Below, in pieces: positions 1-12,197 of a stretch of 64,000 nucleotides of DNA. The stretch lies in assembly GCF_035582795.1 (NCBI RefSeq), contig NC_134370.1:48781501-48845500 (forward strand), written 5' to 3'. Made by a program: the position numbers and the translations under genes. The notes below the pieces were generated by a model. It did not search any database. It had not been told where the DNA came from and worked only from the letters and a program-made list of their open reading frames with translations. This stretch comes from Mycteria americana. Lineage: Eukaryota > Chordata > Aves > Ciconiiformes > Ciconiidae. Position 1 is the stretch's first letter; each line of letters opens with the position of its first letter.

Positions 1-3000
1 TCCCTAAAATGGAGGTGATAGTTCAAATCTGCTCTGGTGCCAGCATTTTAAAATAAGGAACTGAAATAAAGCTTGGGAAAAGTAAAAATGGAAGGAGGAC
101 GAGATAAGAATCCACTGCTTCTTGGGAGCGGCACTGATGCAGGCGAGAGGCAGATCCTTTACTTGCTGCTTATAAAACCCTTGTTAAGTGGGACCCCCCT
201 TGGAATATGAAGAGGGGAAACCAGGCAGGGTACGGGGTTTACCTGCTCCCTGGCATTACCCGCTCCACACCATGGGGCCTGTGCTGCCCTGAGCAGGGGA
301 AGTTCCTTTAGCTAAGCTGCCCATGTTCTCCCAAACGCTCCTGCTGCTGCTGTATGATGGGGACACAGGGCTGGGCCACCCACCAAATGGCAAAATGGGA
401 TTTAAACTGGTGCAGCGCTGAAGCTCACCACCATGGCGAACGCAGCCGAGCCTCCGGCACTGCCACGCTCCCCAATGCCCAGGCAATCCACCCAGCAGCC
501 CCGGAAACTATTCTTGCTCTAACATGTTATAATGCTGTCAGTCATCACCATCACACATCCTACCCTCCCCGGCATGACGCCGATGACACTGCCACCTGCT
601 CTGCTGCCTGTCGGTCTGACAGCGAGCACGCTCCTGCCTGAATCACGGCACTGGTTGTATCCTCTCCTGGTTCCCTCCTCCTTCAAACATTTTCTCATTT
701 CCCAGGTTTTATGTCTTCCTTCCTTTTTGAATAGACTGAACGGATTATGACCTTGATAGGCATGTGTCTGCTGCAATCCGACTGAGATTGGCTCTGACAG
801 CAGAAGGAAAAGCTGCCTTTTCAACGCTGACTCAAGGACTGGCAATGCGGGGGAGTCCCCTGGGTCTCATCCCCTCTACCTGTGCCAGGAGCCCTCATCT
901 CCCAGCAATGCGGGCCCAGCCATGAGTCAGGGCTGACTGTGTGCTCCAGGCTCGTGCACATCACTCCGCTTTTGGGAACACGAGAGCCGTCTCGACTTGA
1001 TGACATCGATCCCTCTTCTGTTCCTGCTTCCCCAGCGCACACAGGATGCATGACAAGCAGCCCAGCACAGGCAGATCAACTGCTTTCCTTTAAGGGCCAG
1101 GAATGTGATTCAGGTCCGGTGTCTTAGTCACCCACTTTGGGGTCAGGACCCTGGTCCCAGCTCTGACATCACTCCACAGTGCAGTTCCAGTTTCACTATT
1201 TCCCCAGGCAAGACCAGGAGGACAATCCCTGGATTTCCTACCTGTTTGGCCAGATACCAACCTCAGGAGCCCCACCAGCAGATGGTCCCCTCTCAGGGGA
1301 GCATGGGAAGTCACAGCACCCACCCTAGAGGGATAGAGACACCCCACGGGGCTGCCATGGGTCCCCCTCCATCCCCGGGAGAAGGACTGAACCACACCAC
1401 TCCCATCCAAAAGCCACGCGCCGTCTGTCTCCCCAGCTCTGCCACGGATGCTGGCAAGAAGCCAAGCTGCTTTTTTTTTTTTTAAGATGATCTATAAATT
1501 CCCAAGTTGAGACATTTCGGAAGGAGGAAGTATGCCTCCGGGGAGCTGCTGTGTTCACCCAAGCAGCTAGGTTTTCCTTCCCCCATGACTTCACCCGACA
1601 GGAGCAATGTGACACAAGGAAACCACAGGCGGGCCAGGGAGGTGCTCCCGAGAGCCCCGCTCACCCACCAGCCATCCCCTTCCCAGGGGATGGACGCCCC
1701 AAGCAGGCGTCCTCTTTCTGGGACCCAGCAGACCCCACAGCGATGGGGTTTTTTATAGGAACAATTTGTCTCTAGATGAGATGACCCAGGAGGGACACTC
1801 TGGGGGGGTTTGCTCTGACCTGCCACAGAGTAATTGAAGGGCTGTGAGTTGCAAGGTCTCCAACGTGCTTGGAAGATGATAGGCTTTTGCAGGAGGGATT
1901 TCTGAGAAAGGGGCAAAAAGGCAATACAATACAATGTGGGAAACCACTTCCTTCTCATCGCTCACAAAAAAACCTGGCCGATTGTTCCCTTCTCTCCCCA
2001 GCTTACGCCACCACATGCTGCCGAGAGATTTAGCTGCACCCCTGGGAGCCGGGATCCTTACAGCCACCCCTCGGTGCTGGGGAAGCAGGGGCACAGGCTG
2101 AAGGATCACCCGTCGGGGAACATCGCTCGGTGTGCGGGGCAGCCCTGCACCATTTCGGTTCAACCTATGCTCCAACACCAGCCATTTCTCAAAGAAAGCA
2201 AAATAAAAAGAGCAGAACCAATACAGCCCCATCCCCTATAGATTTCTATCCTGGACCCCTAAGAGCTCCCTCCAGAGCCCTCCCAGGGCCAAATACTATC
2301 CTTGTGACCCTTTCACTCCCTCCCTGTCCCCTACCTATTCAGCTTGGCACGAGGTAGCAGACTGGGAGCATGGCCGTGATCTGGTGCCCATCAGCCCAGT
2401 GGCTGGGGCATGTCAGAAGGGGTTTCTGCTGCCTGCCTTCCCCTCCTGGTCTCCCCTCTCCCCCACCGTCTTTTCAGGATGCTTGCAGGGACCCCCCCCA
2501 AAACTCCTCTGCAGTATTAGTCTGCCACGGGCCAAAAGGCACTGGTGAGCAGCAGCAGAAACCAGGCAACCAGAAAGAGTGCTAAAAGTGTCTCTTGCTG
2601 AAGTGGGACCAGACACAGTCATACGTGTTTTGTGTTCCTTAAAGCCCTCTGTGCTCTCCTAGGGGCCACGCAGCTCCCTGCCATGGGGAGACCCCCAGCT
2701 CGTGCCCATGCCCACCACGAGAGCCTTACACAGCAGCCACACTGCTTAAATTTCCCCTCTTCCTGCCCCAAGCACACAGCACAAGCAGGAAAACCACTGA
2801 TGAAACACAGGTACACTCATTTCTAGTACCGACTGCCGGAGTCCAAGAGCAGTCACCGGCTGTGACCAGCAGCTCTGGAAAGAGCAGGGTCTGGAAAGCA
2901 GATCGAACAAGCCCTATTGCAGGCATCAGTCAGCTCCTATGTATTTCATAACCGACACAGCCTCTCCCACCGGCCAGGGAAGGGCACCGGCCAGCTAGGG

Positions 3001-6000
3001 CAGCAACGCTGTAAGGTCAGAGCAGCTGCCTTTGCTTTAGCCAGACACTCCCACAGATGCATCTCAAGAGCATGTGTGTGCCCAGAAAGGACAGAGTAAG
3101 TAAAATGGTCTCCCAGTGAAGGCAGAAGGCTTTCTTATCAGCCCGGGGTGGGTAAAAGCCCTGACCGTAATTTTCCCATGCCCTGCATCCTGTAGGAAAT
3201 GTTGTGGTTCAGTTCCTGAAAGCAGCACAACTGAGAGCGAGGGCTTGGGCTGTGTGCTGCTCTCCGTTTCGTTTCCCATCTGTGACCATCATCCTTCATG
3301 CGGAGAACCAGTGAACCCAGCATTGGGCAGCACAGGCAATCCAGAGGAGGTTGGAGAGCATCAGGGGGACGTGTAACCCTGAACCCTTGCAGAGGTCTCC
3401 ATGCGCTTGGGGGAAACCCAGAAGAGGTGTGAAAGCACAGAGGGGAGACATGCAACTGGGAAGCCCACATTACTCAAACCCAGACCTGATTGCCTTACAG
3501 ATTTCACTCCTCTTTCTTATATTAAGTTTGCAGCAAATCAGAGCGACGGGTTTAATCTGTTTGGTATTTCTCATCCTGTTCCCCAAGACAGTTTGGAGAC
3601 AAGCAGCATTTAATAATCTGCCAAGAAACCTCATGCTATCTTTTCTCATACCCCTCCCTGACTGCTTCCGACTCCCTCTCTAAGCACCCCTCCAAAGGAA
3701 AGAGCAAGGCCATAGATATACTAGTAACAGCTACATCCTCCCTGCAGTGGGACTTTTTCACCCTTGGCCAAGCTTCATTCCTGGCTGCCAACATACAACA
3801 TTGCTTGCCTTTTCTTTGGCTTCTTCCCCAATCATTCCTGGAGACCCTGCAATCACAGGGTGCTCGTGTGGCTGCTTTCTGCTGCCCTCGAGAGATCCCT
3901 GCCATCAATAGCAAAATTCCCTGGAGCACAGGAAACAATTCAGTCCACTTACTTGGGATATATCCTACAAAAGCTCTCAGCCTGCGCGCAATCCAGATGC
4001 CCAGGAGGGCCGCACTAGCACAGAGGAAAGGCTCAAGCTCGCAGAGTACACTCTAACGAGACAAATGGGCTTTTTTAGAGTTACACTACAGAAGGCAAAT
4101 ATTCTGGCGCATTAACGATTTCCACTCTATTTCTGGTAAGTTCTGGAGCATCTTGGCAGCAGGCAGCAGTATTCAGTGCAGGGGTGAGCGAGAGCAGGAA
4201 GAAAGAGGAAAAAAACCTCTTGGTTTGGTAACCCAGCTGCTGGGCAATGGGCACGCCTGCTCAAAAGCTCTTCTGAGAGTTATGCAGCCTATATCCCCTT
4301 TGTGAGGGGCCTCCAAGCCAGAGCCAGAGCTGGCAGTGGTCCCAAACGCCCACTCAGCAAGCAGCTAGAGAGACCCCTAACCTGCAACTAGGAAGGAACA
4401 AGGTTTGAGTTCAAAGCCTCCCCCATCAGGCAGGGCTTTGTGAGCACAGGCAGCACTGCAGGGCTCCGCTTACCCTCTAAAGGCTTGAACCAGAGTGCTT
4501 CACGCACCAGGAAAGATGGGTTTCTCCTTTTTAAACAGAAAATTACTATATGACAGGCATGGCAGTGTTTTCTATGCATGCTAACACATTATCAGCATCC
4601 CCAGGCCCCCCCTGCATGCTCACCCCCTCCAAAATTATGCAGCACTGAAGCCTGTGCCACTGCAAGATGAGTCCAGAGCCTTTGATTTCACAGGTGCAGC
4701 TTGTCATCTAGCAGGTACTTTTTTCCCTACCAGCCCTGAAGCTGAGCTGCTTGCTGCACCCTACGGATTGTAGGTGCTAAATTTAGAGCCAGGTTTTGTT
4801 ACTTTCCCAAAAGCCATTCTCTGTAATGACAGTCCCGAGCTGTGTCGTGTTCCTGCTGGAAGCTGGGGAACTTTGGCCTGTGATTATGGTATTTTATTAT
4901 ACGGTCACTGGAACAACGGCAGAACAACAAAAGGATGCTTTTAGCAGGAGAGCTGTTATCTGGAGAGCACAGCTGCCCCTCCCACTAGGAAGATCAGTTT
5001 CCAGAGACTGATTTATCATAAAAAGCCTTCCAGAATAAAAATTGCCCTAAGCACCTCTATGCACACCCACCAGCAAAACAGCCGCTTTACCTTTTAGCTT
5101 AATTGGCAGCCATCTCCCACCTCCCTGCTGCTGGTTAGGGCAAGGCAGCCGAGAAACCCTTCTTGGGCACGTGCCATCTTCTCCCAGCCTAGGGGAGGCT
5201 ACCCAGGAGGTGGGCATGGGGCAAGGGGACCTGTGCAGTCCCCTGTGGAGCCTCCAGCCTCTGCAGAGATTTAAAGGTGGGAAGAGAGATCTGTGGCTCC
5301 AGAGCAAGGATGAAGTTTCAGTTCCCTACACAAAATAGATGAGATTATGCATGCAGCAAGGGGACTTTCCCACTAGATTCAGAAGGGCCCTGTCATGCTC
5401 TTTGCAGCCCTCCTACCTGCTGCTGTAGGCTTCCCACCCCTGTAACGAATGTCAGCTAGGTCTCAGCCCTGCAGCCTTCTGGATCTGTGCCAGGGAAGGC
5501 CATGCAGACCTCCCTAGCATCCCCTTTCTGCCTGCTTGACCCCCACCAGCGGGAACACACAATATCTATTCTTCTCACGTCCACCTTTGGCTGCAGTGCC
5601 GCATTACTCAGACTTGGAAAGCCAAACCACCGCATTACAGTCAGTCGTTTGAAACCAGACGCTCAGATTAGACTTTCCAAAACTTGCATTATCCAAGATA
5701 CGAGCAAACCCATGGCCACAGTTGTTGTGACCAGCCCAAGGACAGGTGTCTGGCTAGGACTGTCCATGTATTCCCCCAGGAAACTCCTACAGCTCCTTAA
5801 ACTTGCTATCTCCTCTCCCTCCCAGTGTACACATGCCTGATAAAGGAGAATAATTTAACCCAAGTGGGTAATTAGATGTGGAGTCATCCCTGCAGGAGGA
5901 TGCTGACACCAGTCAACAGGGTTCAAACTGGGGACCAGATATTTATAGCACTAGAGAATCAAAGCTGTCATTAAAGGCAATATTAGGTTTATTATACGAA

Positions 6001-9000
6001 GCCTGTTGTTCCAGACTTAAGCTGCTCTGAAATTAGTAGAGATGGTAGGAGATGCTTCTGCATCCAGCTCCTGTGGCACTCTTACAGCATTTCTCTGTTG
6101 CACCAGACACCGGACACAGTTAGAGACAGCCTACTACACCGGGTGGAGCTGGGATTGAAAAGAAAAGAACGCCCAACAGGAGGAACAAATCCTATTCTTG
6201 GAGCAACCAGGAATAGCCGTACACCATAGGATGTACCTCAACAGGAAAGAGCTGGCTGCAAAACAAGCAATTTCCTCCTTCCAACTCACCTTCCAGCCCT
6301 TTTTCTGGATACAAGCTTCTTTAAAAAGCATCTTGTACTCACTACTTAGATTTAGTTTGTACTCAAGTACTCAGGCTTAGATTTAGTTTGTCCTGCTTTA
6401 TGGCACCAAGACAGACTACATCAACTACAGAAAACCTTCCTAGGCCAATTTCCTGCAATTCTGACCCCTGAATCAGCCTGAGGGCTGGCACAGAGCTGGG
6501 CAGCGGGGTCAGCAATTGGGTCAGCAATTTGCATCTGGCTCTCTTTCCCAGCCCTGAGCATTTCAGTACAGCAGCCACAACTCGTATTAGTTTGCCCATG
6601 CCTGTTGTTTTTGTGTCACGCTCTTGCAACAGGAGGTGGCTGTGATTCACTTGCTTGGTTTGTTTGGTTTGTTTTTTCTTTTTCAATCTGCACAGGGCAA
6701 AAAATATTTTCAACCAACATTTTATGATACCAGCATCACCCACCCTGTGAAAATGAGCCGTCTGCAGAAAATAGCATTGCTGGGAAAGTGAGAAGCTTTC
6801 TCCTGGAAATGTTGATGCTCTGAGCGCTTCACGTGAAACTGTCCTACAAAGATGTTTCACACCCATGGGGACCGTGGCTCCTGAGAAAACAGTGCCACTG
6901 TCACTGAGGAGTAAAAGCCGGTGCACAATCTCTCATTTTGCCACCACTCCCAATCAGTACGAGTTTGGCCTCATCTCTGGTCAGGTCTCCTCTTCCTTTG
7001 CTAGCTGAACGCAGCACCATTGCACCGGTGGGCATGAAGAGCTCGTAGAAGAGCTCTTACAGCACTCAGAGGTGCTTGCTGGCACAGTTCTCCCATGGCA
7101 AGTAGAGGCAGCTGAGCCTGGCAAAGCCCAGGAGCTACTACAGGCAGCACAGGCAGTTTCCAGGAACTGCCATTTCAACTCCCCCCCTGCCCCACGACCC
7201 AGGGTAGGTTAGAGCCAGTTTACCCAGCAAAGGCAGCCAAGGGTCAAGTATATATTTCTTTTCCCCTGCAGGACCTGCTTATCTCCTGTGAGCTACACAC
7301 CAGCTCAGAACCCATCCCCTCCAGCTTCCAGCCTCATCTGTTAATGAGAAAGAGGGGAATAATTAAACTGTCAGACCCCATCCTACCCCAAGGTGTGAAT
7401 GCAGCAGGCAACCAGAGAGGGACTGAGAGTTTGTCTCAGATCTACACATGTGCGAGTAAACAGGGACAAGACAATCTTAAGCGTGGCAGTAGCTAAAAGT
7501 TATTCCTGTTCTGCACCAAAGGCCCCAGGCAATAGGAACCTGACCCAGCTCTCAGGCTCCTTGTTTTTCTCACTGCACTCCTCTGCTCTCCCGATGCTCA
7601 GTGACTTTCTGGTCATGAGACAGCCAGCCTGGGATGCCACACTCCTGCTCCATACAGAGGGGCTGTTATCTGCCCACTCTGTCACCCAGACAGCTCTGCC
7701 CAGCCCCGGGACACAGCAGTCTCCGTCTCTGCAGATGGATCAGAAGAGTAAACACGGTATCTGTGCTGACAAGCAAAAGCTCAGTGTGGGATGTGAACGC
7801 ACCTTTTTCAAAGCAAAGCCCAGCTGGTCAGTGTTTAGTTAGAAAAATACATGGAGGCAGGGGGAGGATAGAAATAAAAGGGAAGATAAGCAAAAACACA
7901 GTGTACAAGGTTGAAGTACTTGCTTCTGCGCCAGCCCAGGCTGCTAGGGCTGAACTCACTCCCACTCTGCAAATCTCAACAGATAGGGAACCTGCCATTT
8001 ACAGTCTTTGTTCATTAGGACACTGGGGAAGGTAATAGCCAGCAAGAGACCCTGACTCATCCATGTGCTGGGTCAGCTGCAAAAGGGGAAGGGGGGCAAA
8101 GTCCTTGTCAGTAAAAAGGATCTTAAGCACTTTAGATATGACCAGTGGTCTGGAGCTGACCTCAGCCCTTTGCTCTGAGTGTGTTTCCCCTAAGAGGAAG
8201 AAATCCTGCCAAGTCAGACATGCTTTCAAATAACTGCTTACCCAGCTGGTTACCCGAGAGCCAGCCACCTGTGCCGGCTGCTGGGAAGGCTCCAGGGATC
8301 CCTCACCCTGCCTTTGGTGGCAAACGCTCCCAAGCACGCATTGAAATGGGGCTGACACTGGGAAAAAGTATGCCACTTCCTTACCCCCTCCTGCACTGCG
8401 GCATCGGGGAGGCAAAATAAAGGCAGAAGAGCAGCTGTGGCCGAGGCCTTGGGGCTGGCTCTGTAGGCACTGCATTTGTAGAACGGCAGATCTGCAGAGC
8501 ATGGTGCTCCAGCCACCCACTGCTGCAAGTCCAAGTCCCCAGGACTGTGAAATTACTTAAACCCAGGCAGCTCCAAGCACCGAGACAGGCCAACTTGGTT
8601 TCTTTGTCTTCAGATCTGAGCTCAGGATCATGCCACCTAAACCCAGCTACATTTTTTTTCCCAGCTCAAATGTCCTCTCACCTATTTCTTGCTACAAAAC
8701 TGGACAACGAGGGACGACGGGGCGAAACAGCAGAGTGGTTCGGGCTGCCTGCAGCGAGGCCAGGGCTATTTCCCGCAGTCTGGTAGGGTGCTGGCAAGGG
8801 GACCACCAAGGCTGAGAGATGGAAGGACAGCTGCAGCTTTGCCCAGCACCAATTTCCTGCTCTCCTCCAGTGCCGCAGCCCAACAAAGGATCCCACACAT
8901 GTACTCTTCCCTCCTGGAAAGCGCTGAGCTCTGGCCAGCACCAGGAATATCTCCTTTCGCCTGCAGGGCTGCAATGTCTCTAGGTGTCTTTGCTGAGGTT

Positions 9001-11097
9001 GCCATACCTGGTGCTAGTGATGGGCTGTGGCATGTAAGAAATTTAATTACGTGAAGAACTGCTAGCTCCTGCAAAGCCCAGGGCTGAGGCCAGCACTGCA
9101 CCACAGCAAACGCAGCACACCAGACCCAGCCCCATCACGAACATGCATGCAAATGTACCAGACTGCTGCTCTTCTCCATCCCACTTCCCAGCCTCCAGGA
9201 CCAGGGCTTGAGCCGCAAACCAAGCCCTGCAACACCGTCTCCCCCACGGCAAGGGACGAGCCTCTACACATGGATGCAAACAGCAGCAGTGTGCTGACCT
9301 GCAGGCTTTACTAAAGATGCTGCACTTGCCTTTCACGGTGTCTGGAGCATTGGGGCAGTTAAAGGGCTCCCTGCCACCTACCACGTCCCCTTGGCCCCTG
9401 TCCCATTTCTTCACCCTCCTCCAGAGCCCCCTCTCCACACTCCTCTTAACCCACAGACCCACTTCCTAATGGGTAGAGGTTATGCCAAGCAAAATACAAT
9501 CTGTTAAATAGGACACAAGTGACTCTTAATGAGTGTGCCACACAGCTACCTCTGATACCTCCCTAACTGAAATCCCTGTCGACCTGTGTCCCAGCTAAGC
9601 TCTCACTCAAAAAAAAAAAAAAAAAAAAAAGAGAGAAACAGTGATAAGCATAAGCTGATCCCCTTTCAGGGCAGTGTCCTAACACTAATTGGCTTTGGTG
9701 TTTCTCGGTGACAGATCCTTGCTGTGATCAATGCTGGGAAAGCCACCATCTGACACAGATGCAAGGAAAGGCCAAATGACCATACTGCATGAGCATGCCG
9801 AACAGCCCACAGAGACAGGTGGAAATCAACCACCCAAGCTTGCTCATCCCCCTCAGCACAGTTTTACTCCAGGACAGGCATTCTAAACACACCAGACCCC
9901 TGTAATTCCCCCCTCCCACTCCCCCAAGAGGCACAGGGGAAACGTCTATGGAGAAATACGTGACTCCCATCCTCTGTAGAGTCTTGGGCTCCACACCTTT
10001 TCCCCCTCTTGCACCCCATTTTCTGAGCCACTTCGTTTCCCAGTGAATAGAACAAATGATGCAATACTAGAAGCAACCTTTTGCTGCCCTCCTTGCCAGT
10101 GTCTCTCCCTTTTGTGCGAGGGGCAGAGGCCACCTCCGAGCCACGCACCCACCGCCCTTCACTCTGCTCCTGGCCCTTCATCCGCAGGCAGGGATGGGCC
10201 TGAAGAAGGGCATAATAAATAATGGCAGAAGAATAACAGATGGTGCAGAATAAACCACGGGAAATTCATGTCCTCTGAAGTTGTCGGCGAATAGGGAACA
10301 CAGAGGAGCTGTTGTACTGCAGAGCAGCGTGAGATCCGCAGCTCAGCTGAACCCGCCGGCTTAGTCAAACACCAGAACCGCCAGGGACAAGACGGGGTCT
10401 TTTGTTAAAGCCTCCCTGGAGGGTACTAATCAAAAAGCTTGGAAGACACATGATAAAACCAGTAAACGTTAGTCTGCTCTTTTAAACATATGAAGCTTGG
10501 GCTGTACGCTAAGCTTGCTCCTTTAAAACATTTCTTTGTTCAGTTTCTGCTAAGGTCGGATCTGATTATAAGTCCTTGCGTGCCGTTTCAGACATATATA
10601 TTTTCTCAGAGAATAGAGATCTTCTGCAAATATTTACTCACAGAACTCATTTGCAGCTAACAGGGTAAGTACACCAGATGAATAACAAAATTAACTGTAT
10701 TATGCAAATACACTTCTCCATTCCTCCCTGCAAGTTAGAGGAAATGGTTACTATGTCTGTTTCAGGGCTTTTCAACAGCCTTTAATATACCAAGGTTGTA
10801 GGAAAATGTTTTTAGAATATAATAAGGAAAGGATTTAGCAAGAACAGGCATCTAAAAATTCAATTAAAAGCAATCAAGGAAGCCAGAAGCCCCTTCCTGA
10901 GATCACAGGCATTTTAGCTCATTTTAATGAGAGCCAAAAGTCTCCCCGAAGAGACAAAAGAAATAAAAAAAGACCAACTCTTCTCAAAAGACAAGACATA
11001 GGTAGAAAATACACAGCGCAGGGAGTAGCTGTCAGCTGCAGACACTGCTGCTGCTGCTGCATCTCAAGGTTGCAACCGACCGCAGCCTGGGACTTAC
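1..11097 (-). other. No exon seen; inferred SEMA7A intron 1
   Basis: No open frame on either strand in this stretch resembles a semaphorin segment or any other family I know, and the frames present are short and lack flanking splice signals that keep frame. The natural reading is a large first intron of the gene beginning at 11,209, since semaphorin genes commonly have a long first intron. The stretch holds a 22-base A tract at 9,609-9,630. An AT-rich segment at about 10,560-10,900 includes an octamer-type ATGCAAAT near 10,704, which could be regulatory. Unrecognised distal exons or diverged repeats may be present. Confidence 0.5.
9609..9630 (+). repeat. (A)22 homopolymer
   Basis: This is an uninterrupted run of 22 adenines followed by GAGAGAAA. 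It may be a retroposed poly(A) tail, but no recognisable element body precedes it. Confidence 0.9.
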
Positions 11098-11209
11098 CTT
11101 GCGGAGCTGTGATGATCCTGGGGTTCACCTTGGAGCGCCCCGCTGCCCACATGCCCAGCTGGCTGGCCCACAGGGCCACAAAGAGGGCAACGGGCGACCT
11201 CCTGCCCAT
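11098..11209 (-). CDS. SEMA7A: Probable SEMA7A first coding exon (signal peptide), partial gene
   Basis: The exon encodes 37 residues plus one base. It opens with ATG at 11,207-11,209 in a good context (G at -3, G at +4). A basic n-region (MGRRS) and a hydrophobic stretch (PVALFVALWASQLGMWAA) look like a secretory signal peptide. After it comes RSKVNPRIITAPQG, which lines up with the start of mature human SEMA7A (RSGPRIFAVWKG). It ends at a strong donor, CAAG|GTAAGT, at the same point as the human exon 1 boundary as I recall it. SEMA7A is a GPI-anchored semaphorin acting through integrin beta-1 and plexin C1 in axon growth and immune cells. The sema, PSI and Ig-like parts would be in later exons to the left of the window. 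UBL7 upstream in the same orientation fits the human order SEMA7A-UBL7-ARID3B. The identity rests on a short match plus synteny; a signal exon of another secreted protein is the alternative. Confidence 0.68.
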
Positions 11210-11239
11210 TTCTACTTATTCAGCAAGCAGAGATCATGA

Positions 11240-11310
11240 GCTTGTGAGGCTGACAGCTGCATTCCTTGCCTTATACAAAAGAGTGGGCAGCATCCAGGGC
11301 AGCCAATGAC
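11240..11310 (-). promoter_or_regulatory. Putative SEMA7A core promoter (TATA-like box, inverted CCAAT)
   Basis: On the minus strand a GTATAAGG box lies at about 11,269-11,276, some 60 bases before the ATG. That would place initiation near 11,243 and give a short leader of about 35 bases. An inverted CCAAT (plus-strand CCAAT at 11,303-11,307) sits at the usual distance further upstream. The elements are seen; promoter activity is inferred. Confidence 0.4.
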
Positions 11311-12181
11311 TGAAACAGAGGGCGGGACTACATTTAACTTACTAGGAAGCAAACCTCAAAAAAAAAAATCCGAAGTGACTCTTTTCATTTAGCACCTGAT
11401 CTTCAGCAGTTGGTGCCTGCAGCCTTTGCTGGGGTTTTTGGTCCTCCTTTCTTTTTTTTTTCCCATCCTTCTTTAAGGGGAAGGTGGGGGTCTGATAGCT
11501 TCATTCACCTTCAGTCTCCCGAGAAAAGCTGCAGCTGACCCAAGCCTTGCAATCAACTTATCACAGAGACTTGTAAAAGGAATATTAAGATTGATACGAA
11601 TGAAATAAGAATGAAAATGTGTGTGTTAAGAACACACAAGAAGCAACAGCAGACCAAGGGTGCAGAGACCAATAACAAAGGATGCCGCTCCCAGTTGCTT
11701 AAATAGAGGGATGTGTCGAGGCCAGAAAGCCGTGCTCAGATAACGTGGCAGCAGGAACAGCTCGCTAATAGAAGACCCCGCTTGACGATCACGAGGATGC
11801 AGCGAGGCTGCAGCATATCTTCTGTGCCAGCCCTTCTACTGCTAGTGCTACAATTAGATAATAGCAAAGGGCCACTCCTAGCAAAATAAAACACTGCCCA
11901 AAAATTCTTTCTTCACCACAAGTCAGGAAGACTACGAGACAAATACCAGAGACACGATGACGACTCAGCTGTGTCACACACCCCTTCGCCAGACCAGTCG
12001 AACTCACATCATGGTGCTTGTGAGCATGCGGGTGTGAGTGTGGCAGTGAATGACATCTCGGAGTGCATGTGGAAAATCCACTGGGAGCTGGGGTGAAGAA
12101 ACACTCCCTTCCCTAAGATCCTGCCCTAACTTTTGTGATGTTAATGTTCTCCAAAAGGACGGGATGCTGAGCACACCAGCT

Positions 12182-12197
12182 GGGGGGGGGGGGGGGG
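12182..12197 (+). repeat. (G)16 homopolymer
   Basis: Uninterrupted run of 16 guanines, then CGG. It is intergenic and is a potential G-quadruplex or assembly-error site. Confidence 0.9.

Noticed and set aside
1753-2232. 159-codon minus-strand frame as a possible SEMA7A exon
   Set aside because: Its residues do not resemble the sema domain and no frame-keeping splice pair flanks it.
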